Program-made: the position numbers and the translations under genes | Shown: positions 1-7,024 of the stretch, one piece after another | Layout of the letters: every line of letters starts with the position of its first letter | Position numbering within the stretch: the first letter of the stretch is position 1 | Notes under the pieces: model-generated | Databases searched by the model: none | Told to the model about the DNA's origin: nothing | Seen by the model: only the letters and a program-made list of their open reading frames with translations | NCBI GenBank assembly: GCA_910584285.1 | Contig: CAJTYK010000052.1 | Location: 1 to 13,306, forward strand | Origin: an uncultured Oscillospiraceae bacterium | Lineage (GTDB): Bacteria; Bacillota; Clostridia; Oscillospirales; Oscillospiraceae | DNA: 13,306 nucleotides | Direction of reading: 5' to 3'

Positions 1-30
1 CCAGGACTGGTAACTCTTTTTTTCACTCAT
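1..30 (-). CDS. Transposase N-terminus, IS5-like (partial, 10 codons)
   Basis: Ten codons are visible, reading MSEKKSYQSW, starting at the ATG whose complement is 28-30 and leaving the window at base 1. A purine-rich stretch (AGGGGCGAG) lies just upstream and may be the ribosome site. Some IS5-family transposases begin with a lysine-rich stretch followed by an aromatic 'SW' before the DEFW segment, which fits. The assignment depends mostly on the inverted-repeat-like sequence ending at base 83. Ten residues alone would not support it. Confidence 0.35.
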   Translation of the reverse strand, partial: MSEKKSYQSW

Positions 31-83
31 TTTCTCGCCCCTGCTCTATTGTACCTCTTTGCCCTTTATTTTGGGATAGGCTC
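1..83 (-). mobile_element. End of an IS5-family-like insertion sequence, running off the left edge
   Basis: Read on the minus strand, a possible terminal inverted repeat begins at 83 (GAGCCTATCCCAAAATA), with TTAA just outside it at 84-87. About 50 bases inside, an ORF starts and runs off the window. Tips of the GAGCCTxTxxCAAAA type are typical of IS5-family elements (established knowledge, from memory). The other end and any target duplication lie outside the window, so the element is inferred from one tip and ten codons. Confidence 0.4.
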
Positions 84-203
84 TTAATACTGTGCATAAC
101 GCCGTTGCACGCTTTCTACTGTGCCCATAAGCGTCCCAGGTATCATGAGGAACGGCCTCATCCGCCGTACGCTTGAATGGTCAAAGCATCTGTGGCGCCG
201 ACT

Positions 204-575
204 TCAAAACGGCCCGTTCCCGTTCACCGCGACAACGGCCGCAATATCCACATCGTGCTCCACACTGTCCCAATGCTCGGTCAGAAGGCCGTCGGTGACC
301 CTGTACAGATCAAAAACCTTGTTGACCATCCCGTTTTCAAGGGTGCACTTGAAAAACACCACAACCAGATCCCCTTCCTCCAGGGCATAGAGGATATCCA
401 TATGGGGCTTGAGGCTTAAAAACTTCTGGGCAAAGGCGCGGAACCCCTCCCGCCCGTTCGCGACGGTTGTGCTGTGCTGTTTGTAATCGGGGTGCAGGTA
501 CCGATCCAAATTCGTCAGGTCATGCCCGTTGAAGACCTCCTCATAAAAGCTCAACACCAGTTCTTTGTTCGTCAT
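204..575 (-). CDS. SnoaL-like (NTF2-fold) protein, COG4922 type
   Basis: A 123-residue protein of the cone-shaped NTF2/SnoaL fold. It opens with the helix typical of the family (NKELVLSFYEEVFNGHD), then LHPDYKQHST, GREGFRAF, an alternating strand region (EEGDLVVVFFKCTLENG), and EHWDSVEHD near the end. The ending NGNGPF resembles the NNNGMF end of the 'predicted SnoaL-like aldol condensation-catalysing' group, so the gene looks full length. AAAGGAG at 586-592 (complement) sits 10 bases before the ATG. The family covers cyclases, isomerases, dehydratases and many uncharacterised proteins, so no substrate can be given. It lies 116 bases downstream of the LysR gene on the same strand and may be cotranscribed with it. 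BaiE, the bile-acid dehydratase, shares this fold, but I see no specific BaiE feature. Confidence 0.8.
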   Translation of the reverse strand: MTNKELVLSFYEEVFNGHDLTNLDRYLHPDYKQHSTTVANGREGFRAFAQKFLSLKPHMDILYALEEGDLVVVFFKCTLENGMVNKVFDLYRVTDGLLTEHWDSVEHDVDIAAVVAVNGNGPF

Positions 576-691
576 TTCGTACTTTCTCCTTTCAAATTGT
601 CAGGATCGCCTGAAGCCAATCTCCGGATCCGCTCCGGTGTTCCCCCTGTCTGTTTCGGCGCGGTTTCCCGCATGAATCATCTCAACCGGTA

Positions 692-1576
692 TCACCAGTC
701 AAACCGCCCGGCGCAGTCCACCAGCAGGCCCACCGCCGGGTTGGGGTTGTCCTTCCGCCACAGCAGATCCAGCGTGATCTCCGGGGCGGCGGTCAGCGGA
801 ACGCATTCCACGCCGGACAGGCCCCCCAGCGGCGCAAAGGGCGACAGCAGCGCCACCCCGGCGCCCGCCCGCACCATCATGACGACGGTCTCCACATTCT
901 GATAGCTGGCCACGATATTGGGTGTGAACCCCGCCTCCCGGCACATCCTCAGCGCGTGGTCGTGGGGGATCACCGATTCCTCCTTGGTCAGGAATACGAA
1001 CGGCTCGTCCTTCAGCTGCTCCAGCCGGAGGGAACCCGCCCCGGCCAGCGGGTGCCCGGCCGGTAGCACGGCGGCAACATGATCCTCCCGCAGGACGCGG
1101 CGGCCGATATGCTCCGGGTAGCTCTCGCAGGAGGACAGCTTCAGGCCGAGATCTGCGGTTCCCCGCTCGACCGCGTCATAGACCCTGTCCCAGTTCAGCC
1201 GCTGCGTCTCGATGCTGATATGGGGCCACTTTTCCCCGATCCGGGCCAGAAAGTCCGGGATGCGGTAGGCCGCGTCAATACCCATGAAGGCCAGCTTCAC
1301 GCGGACGCCGTCTATGGAGGCCGCTGAGCGCACCCGGCGGTAGATCTCCTCCTCACACTCAAAAATGCGCGCGCACTCCTCCATCAGCACCTCTCCGCCC
1401 CGGGTGAGCACCAGATTCCGGTTGGTGCGCACGAACAGGATCACCCCCAGATCCCCCTCCAGATCCGCGATGTGCTTGCTCAGGGCCGGTTGGCTGATGT
1501 ACAGGTTCCTGGCCGCCCGGGTCAGGTTCAGCGTCCGTCCCGCCTCATAGAAATAGCGCAGCTTGTTGTAATTCAC
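692..1576 (-). CDS. LysR-type transcriptional regulator (first of two)
   Basis: DNA-binding regulator of 294 residues, normal for the family. The N-terminal winged helix-turn-helix spans about residues 3-60 (NYNKLRYFYEAGRTLNLTRA, then YISQPALSKHIADLE). The effector domain begins near residue 90 (VRVKLAFMG). I chose the GTG at 1574-1576 because it puts the family start NYNKLRYF at residue 2. An in-frame ATG at 1616-1618 exists, but it lies right at the expected transcription start of the promoter at 1620-1647 and has no ribosome site. The GTG is preceded by GAGG about 11 bases upstream, which is modest. The gene is divergent from the ene-reductase at 1698, the classic arrangement in which a LysR protein controls its neighbour and itself. 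The effector is unknown. Confidence 0.9.
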   Translation of the reverse strand: MNYNKLRYFYEAGRTLNLTRAARNLYISQPALSKHIADLEGDLGVILFVRTNRNLVLTRGGEVLMEECARIFECEEEIYRRVRSAASIDGVRVKLAFMGIDAAYRIPDFLARIGEKWPHISIETQRLNWDRVYDAVERGTADLGLKLSSCESYPEHIGRRVLREDHVAAVLPAGHPLAGAGSLRLEQLKDEPFVFLTKEESVIPHDHALRMCREAGFTPNIVASYQNVETVVMMVRAGAGVALLSPFAPLGGLSGVECVPLTAAPEITLDLLWRKDNPNPAVGLLVDCAGRFDW

Positions 1577-1619
1577 CAGCTCCACCGCCTCGATATAAGC
1601 AAAAGTTATAGCCAACATA

Positions 1620-1647
1620 ATTATATTGTAGTTTACTAAATTGTCAA
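1620..1647 (-). promoter_or_regulatory. Consensus sigma-A promoter for the first LysR gene
   Basis: On the minus strand TTGACA (complement of 1642-1647) and TATAAT (complement of 1620-1625) are separated by 16 bases. Both hexamers match the consensus exactly. Transcription would start near 1613, leaving a leader of about 37 bases before the GTG start and excluding the upstream ATG at 1618 as a normal start. Confidence 0.75.
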
Positions 1648-1651
1648 GGGC

Positions 1652-1670
1652 TGATATCCTTATGTTATCA
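1652..1670. promoter_or_regulatory. Candidate LysR-binding site (TGATA-N9-TATCA)
   Basis: A 19-bp dyad with perfect 5-bp arms (TGATA at 1652-1656, TATCA at 1666-1670). It contains the T-N11-A pattern expected of LysR boxes (T at 1655, A at 1667). It lies between the divergent LysR and ene-reductase genes, 27 bases before the ene-reductase start, and overlaps the best -10-like sequence for that gene (TATGTT, 1661-1666). That promoter has no good -35 box at normal spacing, which would fit activator-dependent transcription. The role is inferred from position and symmetry. Confidence 0.45.
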
Positions 1671-1697
1671 ACACAATGACGAAAGGAGACCGATTTT

Positions 1698-3713
1698 ATG
1701 CAGCCCAAGTACCCCCACGTATTCAGCCCGATCACCATCCGCGGCAAGACCTACAAGAACCGCCTGATCGCGGCCCCCACCATGTTTGCCCACTCCATTT
1801 TCACCATCCCCCCCATGAAGGAGAACGTCTACCGCATGGTGGAGAAGCGGGCCAGGGGCGGCTTTGCCGCCGTGTCCACCGGCGAGCACCCCATCAACGC
1901 CGAGGAGGGCACCGCCCTGTTCTACGAGCATCCCATCGACTTCACCAGGACCGAGGGCCCCGACTTTGAGGCCATCAAGGAGTACGCCGACCGCATTAAG
2001 AAGCAGGGCGCCCTCTGCTATTTTGAATTCTGCCATGAGGGCGCCCAGGCCGAACACAATCCCCCATACTCCCCCTGGGGGCCGGACGGCTACGTGCGGG
2101 AGGACGGCGTGGAGGTCAAGGCCCTGGATCTGCCCATGATGGAAAAGATTTGCAAGGATTTCTACAATATCTCCCACTACGCCAAGGCCTGCGGCTTTGA
2201 CGGCATCCTGCTCCACGGCGGCCACGGCTTTATCATCCAGCAGTTCGTCTCCCCCTGGACCAACCACCGCGCCGACGAGTTCGGCGGCTCCATGGCCAAC
2301 CGCGCCCGGTTCCCCAAAATGATCTTGGACGCCTGCCGGCGGGGCATCGGCGAGGACGGCATCATCGAGTTCCGCTTCTCCGCCGAGGACGGCGTGCCGG
2401 GCGGCATGACCATTGACGACACCGTGGAATTCGGCAAAGAGATTGACGGCCTGGTGGACATCATCCACATCTCCAACGGCCTGAAGTGGGCGGGCAACCA
2501 GACCAAGACCTTCTCCTCCTTCCTGGAGCCCCACGGGCTGAATGTCGAGTATGCCGCCAGGGTCAAGGCCGCGGTCACGAAGTCCAAGGTGGCCGTCATC
2601 GGCGGCTTCAACAGCCCGGAGCTGTGCGAGGAGGTTCTGGCCGCTGGCAAGGCCGACTTCATCGAGCTGGGCCGTCAGTGCTTTGCCGACCCCGACTTCC
2701 CCAACAAGGCCCTGAACGGGCAGGAGGATCAGATCCGCCGCTGTGTGCGCTGCTTCCAGTGCTATCCCGGCTTCTGCGAGCACCCTACCGATATCCCGCT
2801 GTTTGAAAAGCTGGGCCCCGAGGAGGCCGGCAAAATCTACTCCCCCTTTGCCATGGGCCGCTGCGCCATCAACCCCGACTCCGGCTTCGGTTGGTATCCC
2901 GAAACCATGCCCGAGCCCCAGGGCAGCCGCAAGGTGCTGATCGTGGGCGGCGGCCCCGGCGGCCTGCAGTGCGCCATCACCTGCGCCCAGCGGGGACACA
3001 AGGCCGTCCTGGTGGAAAAGGCCGGCTGCCTGGGCGGCACCATGAACTTCACCGACACCGACGGGGACAAGGTGGATCTGAGGAACTTTAAGAATCTGCT
3101 GATCCGGGAGGCCGGCCAGTGCGGCGCCGACCTCCGCCTGAATACCCAGGTCACCCGGGAACTGCTGGACGAGGTAAAGCCCGACGTCATCATCATCGCT
3201 GTGGGCGGTTATCCCGCCGTCCCCCCCATCCCCGGGATTGACGGCGCCATGGATGCCCTCTCCGTCTATCAAAGCATGGACAAAGTCGGACACAAGGTGG
3301 TGCTGGTAGGCGGCGGCCTGGTGGGCTGCGAGGTGGGCCTGCATCTGGCCTCCTCCGGCCGCGACGTCACCGTAGTCGAACTGCAGGCCATGATGGCCCC
3401 CGAGACCTTCGGCTACTACCGCAACGCCCTGCTCACCGCCATGGACGCCCGGGGCATCCATCAGGTGCTGGGCGCCCGCTGCCTGGGCTTTGAGAAGGAC
3501 GGCGTCAAAATCGAGAAGGAGGGGCAGGAATCCTTTATCCCCGCCGACACCTGCGTCTTCTCCATGGGCATGAAGCCCCACGCCGACGTGGTGGAGAAGC
3601 TCCGGGCCCTGGCCGGGGACATCCCCGTCAAGCTGGTCGGCGACTGCCTGCAGGTGGGCAAGATGGGCGACGCCGTCCGGGGCGGCTACATGGCTGCAAT
3701 GGAGATCGTGTAG
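1698..3713 (+). CDS. NADH:flavin ene-reductase (OYE / 2,4-dienoyl-CoA reductase family, FMN + Fe-S + FAD)
   Basis: A 671-residue multi-domain flavoenzyme related to FadH, 2-enoate reductases and BaiCD/BaiH. It is expected to move hydride from NAD(P)H through FAD and an Fe-S cluster to FMN to reduce an activated C=C bond. Residues 5-345 form the TIM-barrel FMN domain (FSPITIRGKTYKNRLIAAP near the start; HGGHG 173-177; DEFGGSMANRARF near 193). Cysteines 349, 352, 355, 360 and 389 make up the Fe-S region. A first Rossmann motif is at 412-423 (VLIVGGGPGGLQ, FAD), a second at 534-543 (VVLVGGGLVG, NAD(P)H), and the FAD-closing VGDC at 647-650. AAAGGAG (1682-1688) lies 9 bases before the ATG. The gene is transcribed alone, divergent from a LysR gene, and ends before a strong hairpin. 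No signal peptide is visible, so it is probably cytoplasmic. Oddities are a Phe where FadH has its catalytic Tyr, no aligned catalytic His, and changed cysteine spacing. The substrate is unknown. Confidence 0.9.
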   Translation: MQPKYPHVFSPITIRGKTYKNRLIAAPTMFAHSIFTIPPMKENVYRMVEKRARGGFAAVSTGEHPINAEEGTALFYEHPIDFTRTEGPDFEAIKEYADRIKKQGALCYFEFCHEGAQAEHNPPYSPWGPDGYVREDGVEVKALDLPMMEKICKDFYNISHYAKACGFDGILLHGGHGFIIQQFVSPWTNHRADEFGGSMANRARFPKMILDACRRGIGEDGIIEFRFSAEDGVPGGMTIDDTVEFGKEIDGLVDIIHISNGLKWAGNQTKTFSSFLEPHGLNVEYAARVKAAVTKSKVAVIGGFNSPELCEEVLAAGKADFIELGRQCFADPDFPNKALNGQEDQIRRCVRCFQCYPGFCEHPTDIPLFEKLGPEEAGKIYSPFAMGRCAINPDSGFGWYPETMPEPQGSRKVLIVGGGPGGLQCAITCAQRGHKAVLVEKAGCLGGTMNFTDTDGDKVDLRNFKNLLIREAGQCGADLRLNTQVTRELLDEVKPDVIIIAVGGYPAVPPIPGIDGAMDALSVYQSMDKVGHKVVLVGGGLVGCEVGLHLASSGRDVTVVELQAMMAPETFGYYRNALLTAMDARGIHQVLGARCLGFEKDGVKIEKEGQESFIPADTCVFSMGMKPHADVVEKLRALAGDIPVKLVGDCLQVGKMGDAVRGGYMAAMEIV

Positions 3714-3740
3714 GGCATCCCGGCACCTAATACCATCCGT

Positions 3741-3792
3741 AAAAGAAGGGCTGATTCAACCGGCAGGGGCGCGTTGAATCAGCCCTTCTTTT
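3741..3792. terminator. Bidirectional intrinsic terminator between convergent genes
   Basis: A perfect 20-bp inverted repeat (3741-3760 against 3773-3792) with a 12-base loop. Its outer ends are AAAA and TTTT, so each strand reads a hairpin ending in CTTCTTTT. It stands 27 bases after the ene-reductase stop. It also overlaps the last codons and stop (3779-3781) of the convergent LysR gene, so half the stem is coding sequence on the minus strand. Confidence 0.85.
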
Positions 3793-4744
3793 CGCCCCAT
3801 GGATCGTCCCCGGCGGAGCTTGCCGCCATGTTTTCCCGCACCAGCTCAAGGAAATTCCGGAGGAGGGGGGACTGGTGTTCCGTGGCGAATACCAGCCCCT
3901 TTTCATAGCAGGTGCCGCGTTTGGAGGGGACGTCGATTCTGATCAACGCCGTTTTCGGGTCGATGGCGAACAGATTGGACTCATTGGAGAGGGAAACCCC
4001 CAGCCCCGCGGCCACCTGTGCGGGGATGGACAACGGGGAGCCGCAGATCTGGATATCCGGCTCAAAATCAAATACGCCAAACGCCTCGTGGAATACGTCC
4101 AGCGGGATGTTTTCCCGCTCGCCGAAGTCGTCAAAGCCGCCCAGCAGCAGCTTTTTGTGGCGCAGAACCTCAATAAAGCGATCCAGCGGGATGGGATCGG
4201 GCAGGGCGGCGCCCAGGCTCCTGGAGCAGGCCAGGTAGATCCCCTCCAACGCGATGCGGAAGTACTCAAACCGGCCGCTCTGCATATCAAAGCTGCTGGT
4301 GATCGTGTTTGCCACGCTGATCGTCCCATCCAGCAATCCGCGCTGGAGCTTCGCGTAGGAGGTTCGGACGATGCTGACGTTGACCTCCGGGTGCTTTCCG
4401 CTGAACATCCCGATGGCCAGCTGAACCGGGTCGTCCAGCAGCAGCTCCTCCGCGATGCCGATGGTAAAGATTTGCCGCTGGAGATCGTCATATCGCTTTA
4501 CAGAGTCGATCAGCCTGGTCAGTTGGCCGTAGAGCGGCTTGAGGCCGTCGTACAGCGCCATGCCCGCCGGGGTAACCGTTACCGTATTGCTTTTGCGGAG
4601 AAAGAGCTGGGTTTCCAGCTCCGCCTCCAGATTCATAATCTGACGGGACAGGGTGGGCTGGGTTACATAGAACAGCTCCGCCACGGCGGTAAAGCTGCGT
4701 TTTTCCACCAGCGCGATAAAATAGCCCATTTGAGCGATAGTCAC
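3779..4744 (-). CDS. LysR-type transcriptional regulator (second of two)
   Basis: A regulator of 321 residues. The winged helix-turn-helix is at residues 2-60 (IAQMGYFIALVEKRSF, then YVTQPTLSRQIMNLEAELE), followed by the linker helix and an effector domain from about residue 88 (QIFTIGIAEE). The GTG at 4742-4744 is chosen because GGGAGG (complement 4754-4759) lies 9 bases upstream and the family start follows directly. The in-frame ATG at 4858 would overlap the nitroreductase gene, pass through a hairpin and add 38 unrelated residues. The gene is last in the direction hydratase-nitroreductase-regulator but has its own promoter behind a hairpin. It is the natural candidate to control the divergent hydratase and TRAP operons. 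Its 3' end forms half of the terminator at 3741-3792. It is only distantly similar to the first LysR protein. Confidence 0.9.
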   Translation of the reverse strand: MTIAQMGYFIALVEKRSFTAVAELFYVTQPTLSRQIMNLEAELETQLFLRKSNTVTVTPAGMALYDGLKPLYGQLTRLIDSVKRYDDLQRQIFTIGIAEELLLDDPVQLAIGMFSGKHPEVNVSIVRTSYAKLQRGLLDGTISVANTITSSFDMQSGRFEYFRIALEGIYLACSRSLGAALPDPIPLDRFIEVLRHKKLLLGGFDDFGERENIPLDVFHEAFGVFDFEPDIQICGSPLSIPAQVAAGLGVSLSNESNLFAIDPKTALIRIDVPSKRGTCYEKGLVFATEHQSPLLRNFLELVRENMAASSAGDDPWGEKKG

Positions 4745-4764
4745 CGACGGTCGCCTCCCAGCTG

Positions 4765-4786
4765 TATAGATTAAGGTAATTCTATA
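4765..4786. promoter_or_regulatory. Candidate operator dyad (TATAGA-N10-TCTATA)
   Basis: Perfect 6-bp inverted arms, TATAGA at 4765-4770 and TCTATA at 4781-4786, separated by 10 bases. The dyad covers the -10 box and expected start point of the second LysR gene's promoter, so a protein bound here would block it. LysR proteins commonly repress their own genes, so an autoregulatory site is the simplest reading. It does not fit T-N11-A at its centre, so another regulator remains possible. Confidence 0.4.
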
Positions 4787-4807
4787 GCAGATCGTCCAAA
4801 AATGCAA
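4779..4807 (-). promoter_or_regulatory. Promoter of the second LysR gene
   Basis: On the minus strand TTGCAT (complement 4802-4807) and TAGAAT (complement 4779-4784) are separated by 17 bases, each differing from consensus by one or two positions. The expected start near 4772 gives a leader of about 28 bases that includes GGGAGG. It lies just beyond the hairpin that follows the nitroreductase gene, so the regulator can be transcribed independently. Confidence 0.55.
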
Positions 4808-4810
4808 GGG

Positions 4811-4849
4811 AAGACCCCCTGCCGGCACGATGACCGGCAGGGGGAGCTT
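4811..4849 (-). terminator. Hairpin after the nitroreductase gene, probable terminator or attenuator
   Basis: A perfect 11-bp GC-rich stem (4815-4825 with 4834-4844) and an 8-base loop, extended by AAG/CTT pairs across a small internal loop. It lies 6 bases past the nitroreductase stop. On the minus strand the next bases are pyrimidine-rich, with TTTTT about 12 bases later rather than at once, so termination may be partial and allow some read-through into the LysR gene. Confidence 0.55.
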
Positions 4850-4854
4850 TGCGT

Positions 4855-5376
4855 TCAATCGAGGAAGGCGGTTTCAATTTTTTGCTGAGGCGTGCGTAAA
4901 ACGGCCGGTTGGGCGGGATGGCCCAGGGCGGTGGCGGCGATGGGGACAAAGCCCTCCGGGAGGGCCAGCTGCTCTACCAGTTCCGGCTTTGTTTTCAGCG
5001 CGGCGATAGCGCCCATCAGATAGACGCTGCCAAGGCCCAGATCGGTGGCGGCCAGCATCATGTTTTCCAGGATGACGCCGGTGTTCTGAAACTCGATGGT
5101 AGGGGGCATGGCGGGCTTGGCGCTGACCAGAATCAGGATGGGAGCACCGTAAAGGGGATCGCCATCCCGCTTCATGAACTGACGGGTGGCCTCGCTCAAG
5201 GCGGCGCGGAAGTCCTGATTGCGGATCACGGTCAAATGGACGGTGTGGTAAGCGCCCATGCCCACAGGGGCGGCGTTGCCCGCGGCGAGCACCGCGTCCA
5301 ACTGTTCGGCGGACACCGGCTCGTCCGTATAACTGCGGCAGGAGCAGCGGGAGAAAATCGCCTGGGAAAGTTCCAT
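4855..5376 (-). CDS. Nitroreductase-family FMN oxidoreductase
   Basis: A 173-residue protein of the nitroreductase fold, which uses FMN and NAD(P)H and usually works as a homodimer in the cytoplasm. Family landmarks are the N-terminal SRCSCRSY (residues 9-16, with FMN-phosphate-binding-type arginines 10 and 14), YGAPILILV (76-84), NTGVILENMMLAATDLGLGS (98-117, FMN-binding helix and loop) and ALGHPA (150-155). The length is typical of the short subgroup. GAGG lies about 9 bases before the ATG, and the gene begins 10 bases after the hydratase stop, so the two are surely cotranscribed. The true substrates of most members are unknown. Here the context suggests a flavin-dependent redox step, quinone/nitro-group reduction or electron supply within the same pathway, but this is inference. 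Confidence 0.88.
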   Translation of the reverse strand: MELSQAIFSRCSCRSYTDEPVSAEQLDAVLAAGNAAPVGMGAYHTVHLTVIRNQDFRAALSEATRQFMKRDGDPLYGAPILILVSAKPAMPPTIEFQNTGVILENMMLAATDLGLGSVYLMGAIAALKTKPELVEQLALPEGFVPIAATALGHPAQPAVLRTPQQKIETAFLD

Positions 5377-5386
5377 TGAAATGACC

Positions 5387-6826
5387 TCACTTTCTGTTGG
5401 AGGGCAGCTCTACCTCCACCGCGCCGGTGATCCAGATGCGATCCTCAATATCCACGTTCCAGAACGTGATCTCGATCAGATATTTGTCCTCCCGGACGAA
5501 TTTGTCCGTGATGCGGGCCTTGGTGCGGGCCACGTCGGTGGTCAGCCCGTGGATAGGGATGGTGGAGGTCTCCATGCCGGGAACCTTGCGGGCCACATTG
5601 CGGAAGTTGGGGGCGTTGGGGACGGGCTTGCCCAGGGCGGCATGGACGTCAGGAACCATGATAGTCCACTCACAGCTGCGGATGTAGCCGTGATAGCCCA
5701 CATAGTCCAGAATGTGCCCCAGGGCGATGTCGCGGCCCATAAAATTGATCAGAGCGGAGCGGTCGTTGGAGGTCTTATGGATGTCGGCGGTGTTTACCCC
5801 GCCGGCCCCCTCCCCGGGCTCCTCGTCGGGAGGCGCCAGGAAGAAGGGCTTGATCCCGTCCGGGGCCTCCGGCACATCGTAGGCGTGATCGCCGGTGGTG
5901 TAGATGCCGGTGGCCTCATCCCGCACCATTTTGGCAAACAGCTCGTCCTGGACAAATTCCTTCTTCAGCTTCCGGCAGCCGCCCACGCCCATCCCGTAGG
6001 GCTTGGTGGGGCAGACACCGTCAAAGATGGGACCGAACATCCCGTCGGGGATCTCGGTGCCCACCACAACGTCCTCCCAGTACAGGGGCTTGTCCCCCCG
6101 TATCACCTCGTTTTTGGCGATCTCACGGAACCGGGCGTAGTCCTCGTCGGTATAGGGATGGAAGGGGCGGGCGAACCAGTCGGGATCCTCCCACAGATCG
6201 CCGAAGCCGAACTCGACCTTGGGCTTGGGCAGGCGGTCTTCCTTGTAGACCTTCAGGCTCTCCATGGTGGTGTAGCAGACCTTGTTGACCACCTCGCCCT
6301 TCTGGTTATAGACGGTGCCGAAGTCCTGCTGGTGGAGGTGGCGGTAAATGGAGCCGCCGGTGGGGGTCAGGTCGGTGATGATGCTCTTGTCCCGGATCAT
6401 GTACAGGGTATCGCCGGGATAAACCGGCCTGACGCTCTCCACCCGGTGGTTGATCTGGGAGACAAGCAGGGTATCCCGGGCCTCGGGCGGGGTGGGCAGG
6501 GTGAACACGTCGTCGCAGGAGGACAGGCCGATCATGGCGAAGATATCCTCGTAGCCATGGGCCTTGGCCACCTCGCTGTCCAGCATCAGGGCGTATTCGG
6601 GAGCGTACTTCTCCGTGCAGTAGCGGATGAAGCCGCCGGAGAGGGGGAGGGTCGCGCCCAGCTTTACGGCGGGGATCCTGCCGGCGGCGACGTCCGCGCC
6701 GGTGATCTCAGTGCTGTTGATCTCATGGATCATGGCAAAATATTTGTCCATGGCCTCCTTGGCCGCGCCATGGTATACGCCGGGGTACTGGATGACAAAA
6801 TCGTCTGGGTTATAAATTCTTCCCAT
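5387..6826 (-). CDS. Double-hotdog MaoC-like acyl hydratase/dehydratase
   Basis: A 479-residue protein with two hotdog-like halves. The N half (about 55-195) contains NHRVESVRPVYPGDTLY (126-142), the usual strand and turn of MaoC/FAS-dehydratase domains. The second half opens with YWEDVVVGTEIP (249-260), matching the 'edV.vGdelP' start of MaoC-like domains, and continues to ITGAVEVELPS (466-476). Such proteins hydrate enoyl-thioesters or dehydrate hydroxyacyl-thioesters. I do not see the hydratase-2 signature (GDxNPxH) in either half, so activity or substrate may differ. I chose the ATG at 6824-6826 because AAAGGAG (complement 6836-6842) sits 9 bases upstream. An in-frame ATG at 7057 would cover the whole control region. 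It is first in a minus-strand operon with the nitroreductase and divergent from the TRAP operon. No CoA ligase or transferase is present in the window. Confidence 0.72.
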   Translation of the reverse strand: MGRIYNPDDFVIQYPGVYHGAAKEAMDKYFAMIHEINSTEITGADVAAGRIPAVKLGATLPLSGGFIRYCTEKYAPEYALMLDSEVAKAHGYEDIFAMIGLSSCDDVFTLPTPPEARDTLLVSQINHRVESVRPVYPGDTLYMIRDKSIITDLTPTGGSIYRHLHQQDFGTVYNQKGEVVNKVCYTTMESLKVYKEDRLPKPKVEFGFGDLWEDPDWFARPFHPYTDEDYARFREIAKNEVIRGDKPLYWEDVVVGTEIPDGMFGPIFDGVCPTKPYGMGVGGCRKLKKEFVQDELFAKMVRDEATGIYTTGDHAYDVPEAPDGIKPFFLAPPDEEPGEGAGGVNTADIHKTSNDRSALINFMGRDIALGHILDYVGYHGYIRSCEWTIMVPDVHAALGKPVPNAPNFRNVARKVPGMETSTIPIHGLTTDVARTKARITDKFVREDKYLIEITFWNVDIEDRIWITGAVEVELPSNRK

Positions 6827-6882
6827 GTGGGATGGCTCCTTTCGGGTATCAATTCTAAGATTGCCCGTGCCGCTGCACCGCC

Positions 6883-6912
6883 ATTGTAAGGGATCAACGG
6901 AGGGAAAGTCAA
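6883..6912 (-). promoter_or_regulatory. Promoter of the hydratase-nitroreductase operon
   Basis: On the minus strand TTGACT (complement 6907-6912) and TACAAT (complement 6883-6888) are separated by 18 bases, giving a start near 6876 and a leader of about 50 bases. Its -35 box is directly preceded by TTTATCAATT, the same element found in the same place at the divergent promoter, which strengthens both calls. Confidence 0.7.
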
Positions 6913-6918
6913 ATTGAT

Positions 6919-6960
6919 AAAGCGTATTTATAAATACGGAAAGCGTATTTGCTAAATAGG
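6919..6960. promoter_or_regulatory. Two operator-like repeats spaced 21 bp
   Basis: AAAGCGTATTT occurs at 6919-6929 and again at 6940-6950, a spacing of exactly 21 bp or two helical turns. The first copy is part of a perfect 16-bp palindrome (6923-6938, CGTATTTATAAATACG). The second is a looser version with arms TATTT and AAATA around GCT. Paired sites on the same DNA face suggest cooperative binding of a dimeric or tetrameric regulator, with the second LysR protein the closest candidate. They lie just upstream of the hydratase -35 box. Confidence 0.55.
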
Positions 6961-7024
6961 CGAGAACTGATAATTCAGGCAAGCAACCGGAGAAAAAGCT
7001 CCAGAGCAAATTCGGTTTTAGAAT

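Noticed and set aside
145..161. Small hairpin ATGAGG-AACGG-CCTCAT beyond the SnoaL-like gene as a terminator
   Set aside because: Only six pairs and no T-run on the minus strand, too weak to call.
1668..3581. Long open frame of 637 codons on the minus strand opposite the ene-reductase
   Set aside because: It is the mirror of a GC-rich gene. Its protein is a Gly/Ala/Val/His-rich series without family motifs, while the plus strand encodes a clearly recognisable enzyme with a good ribosome site.
5381..6889. 502-codon plus-strand open frame opposite the hydratase gene
   Set aside because: Shadow frame of the minus-strand hydratase. No ribosome site and no domain is recognisable.
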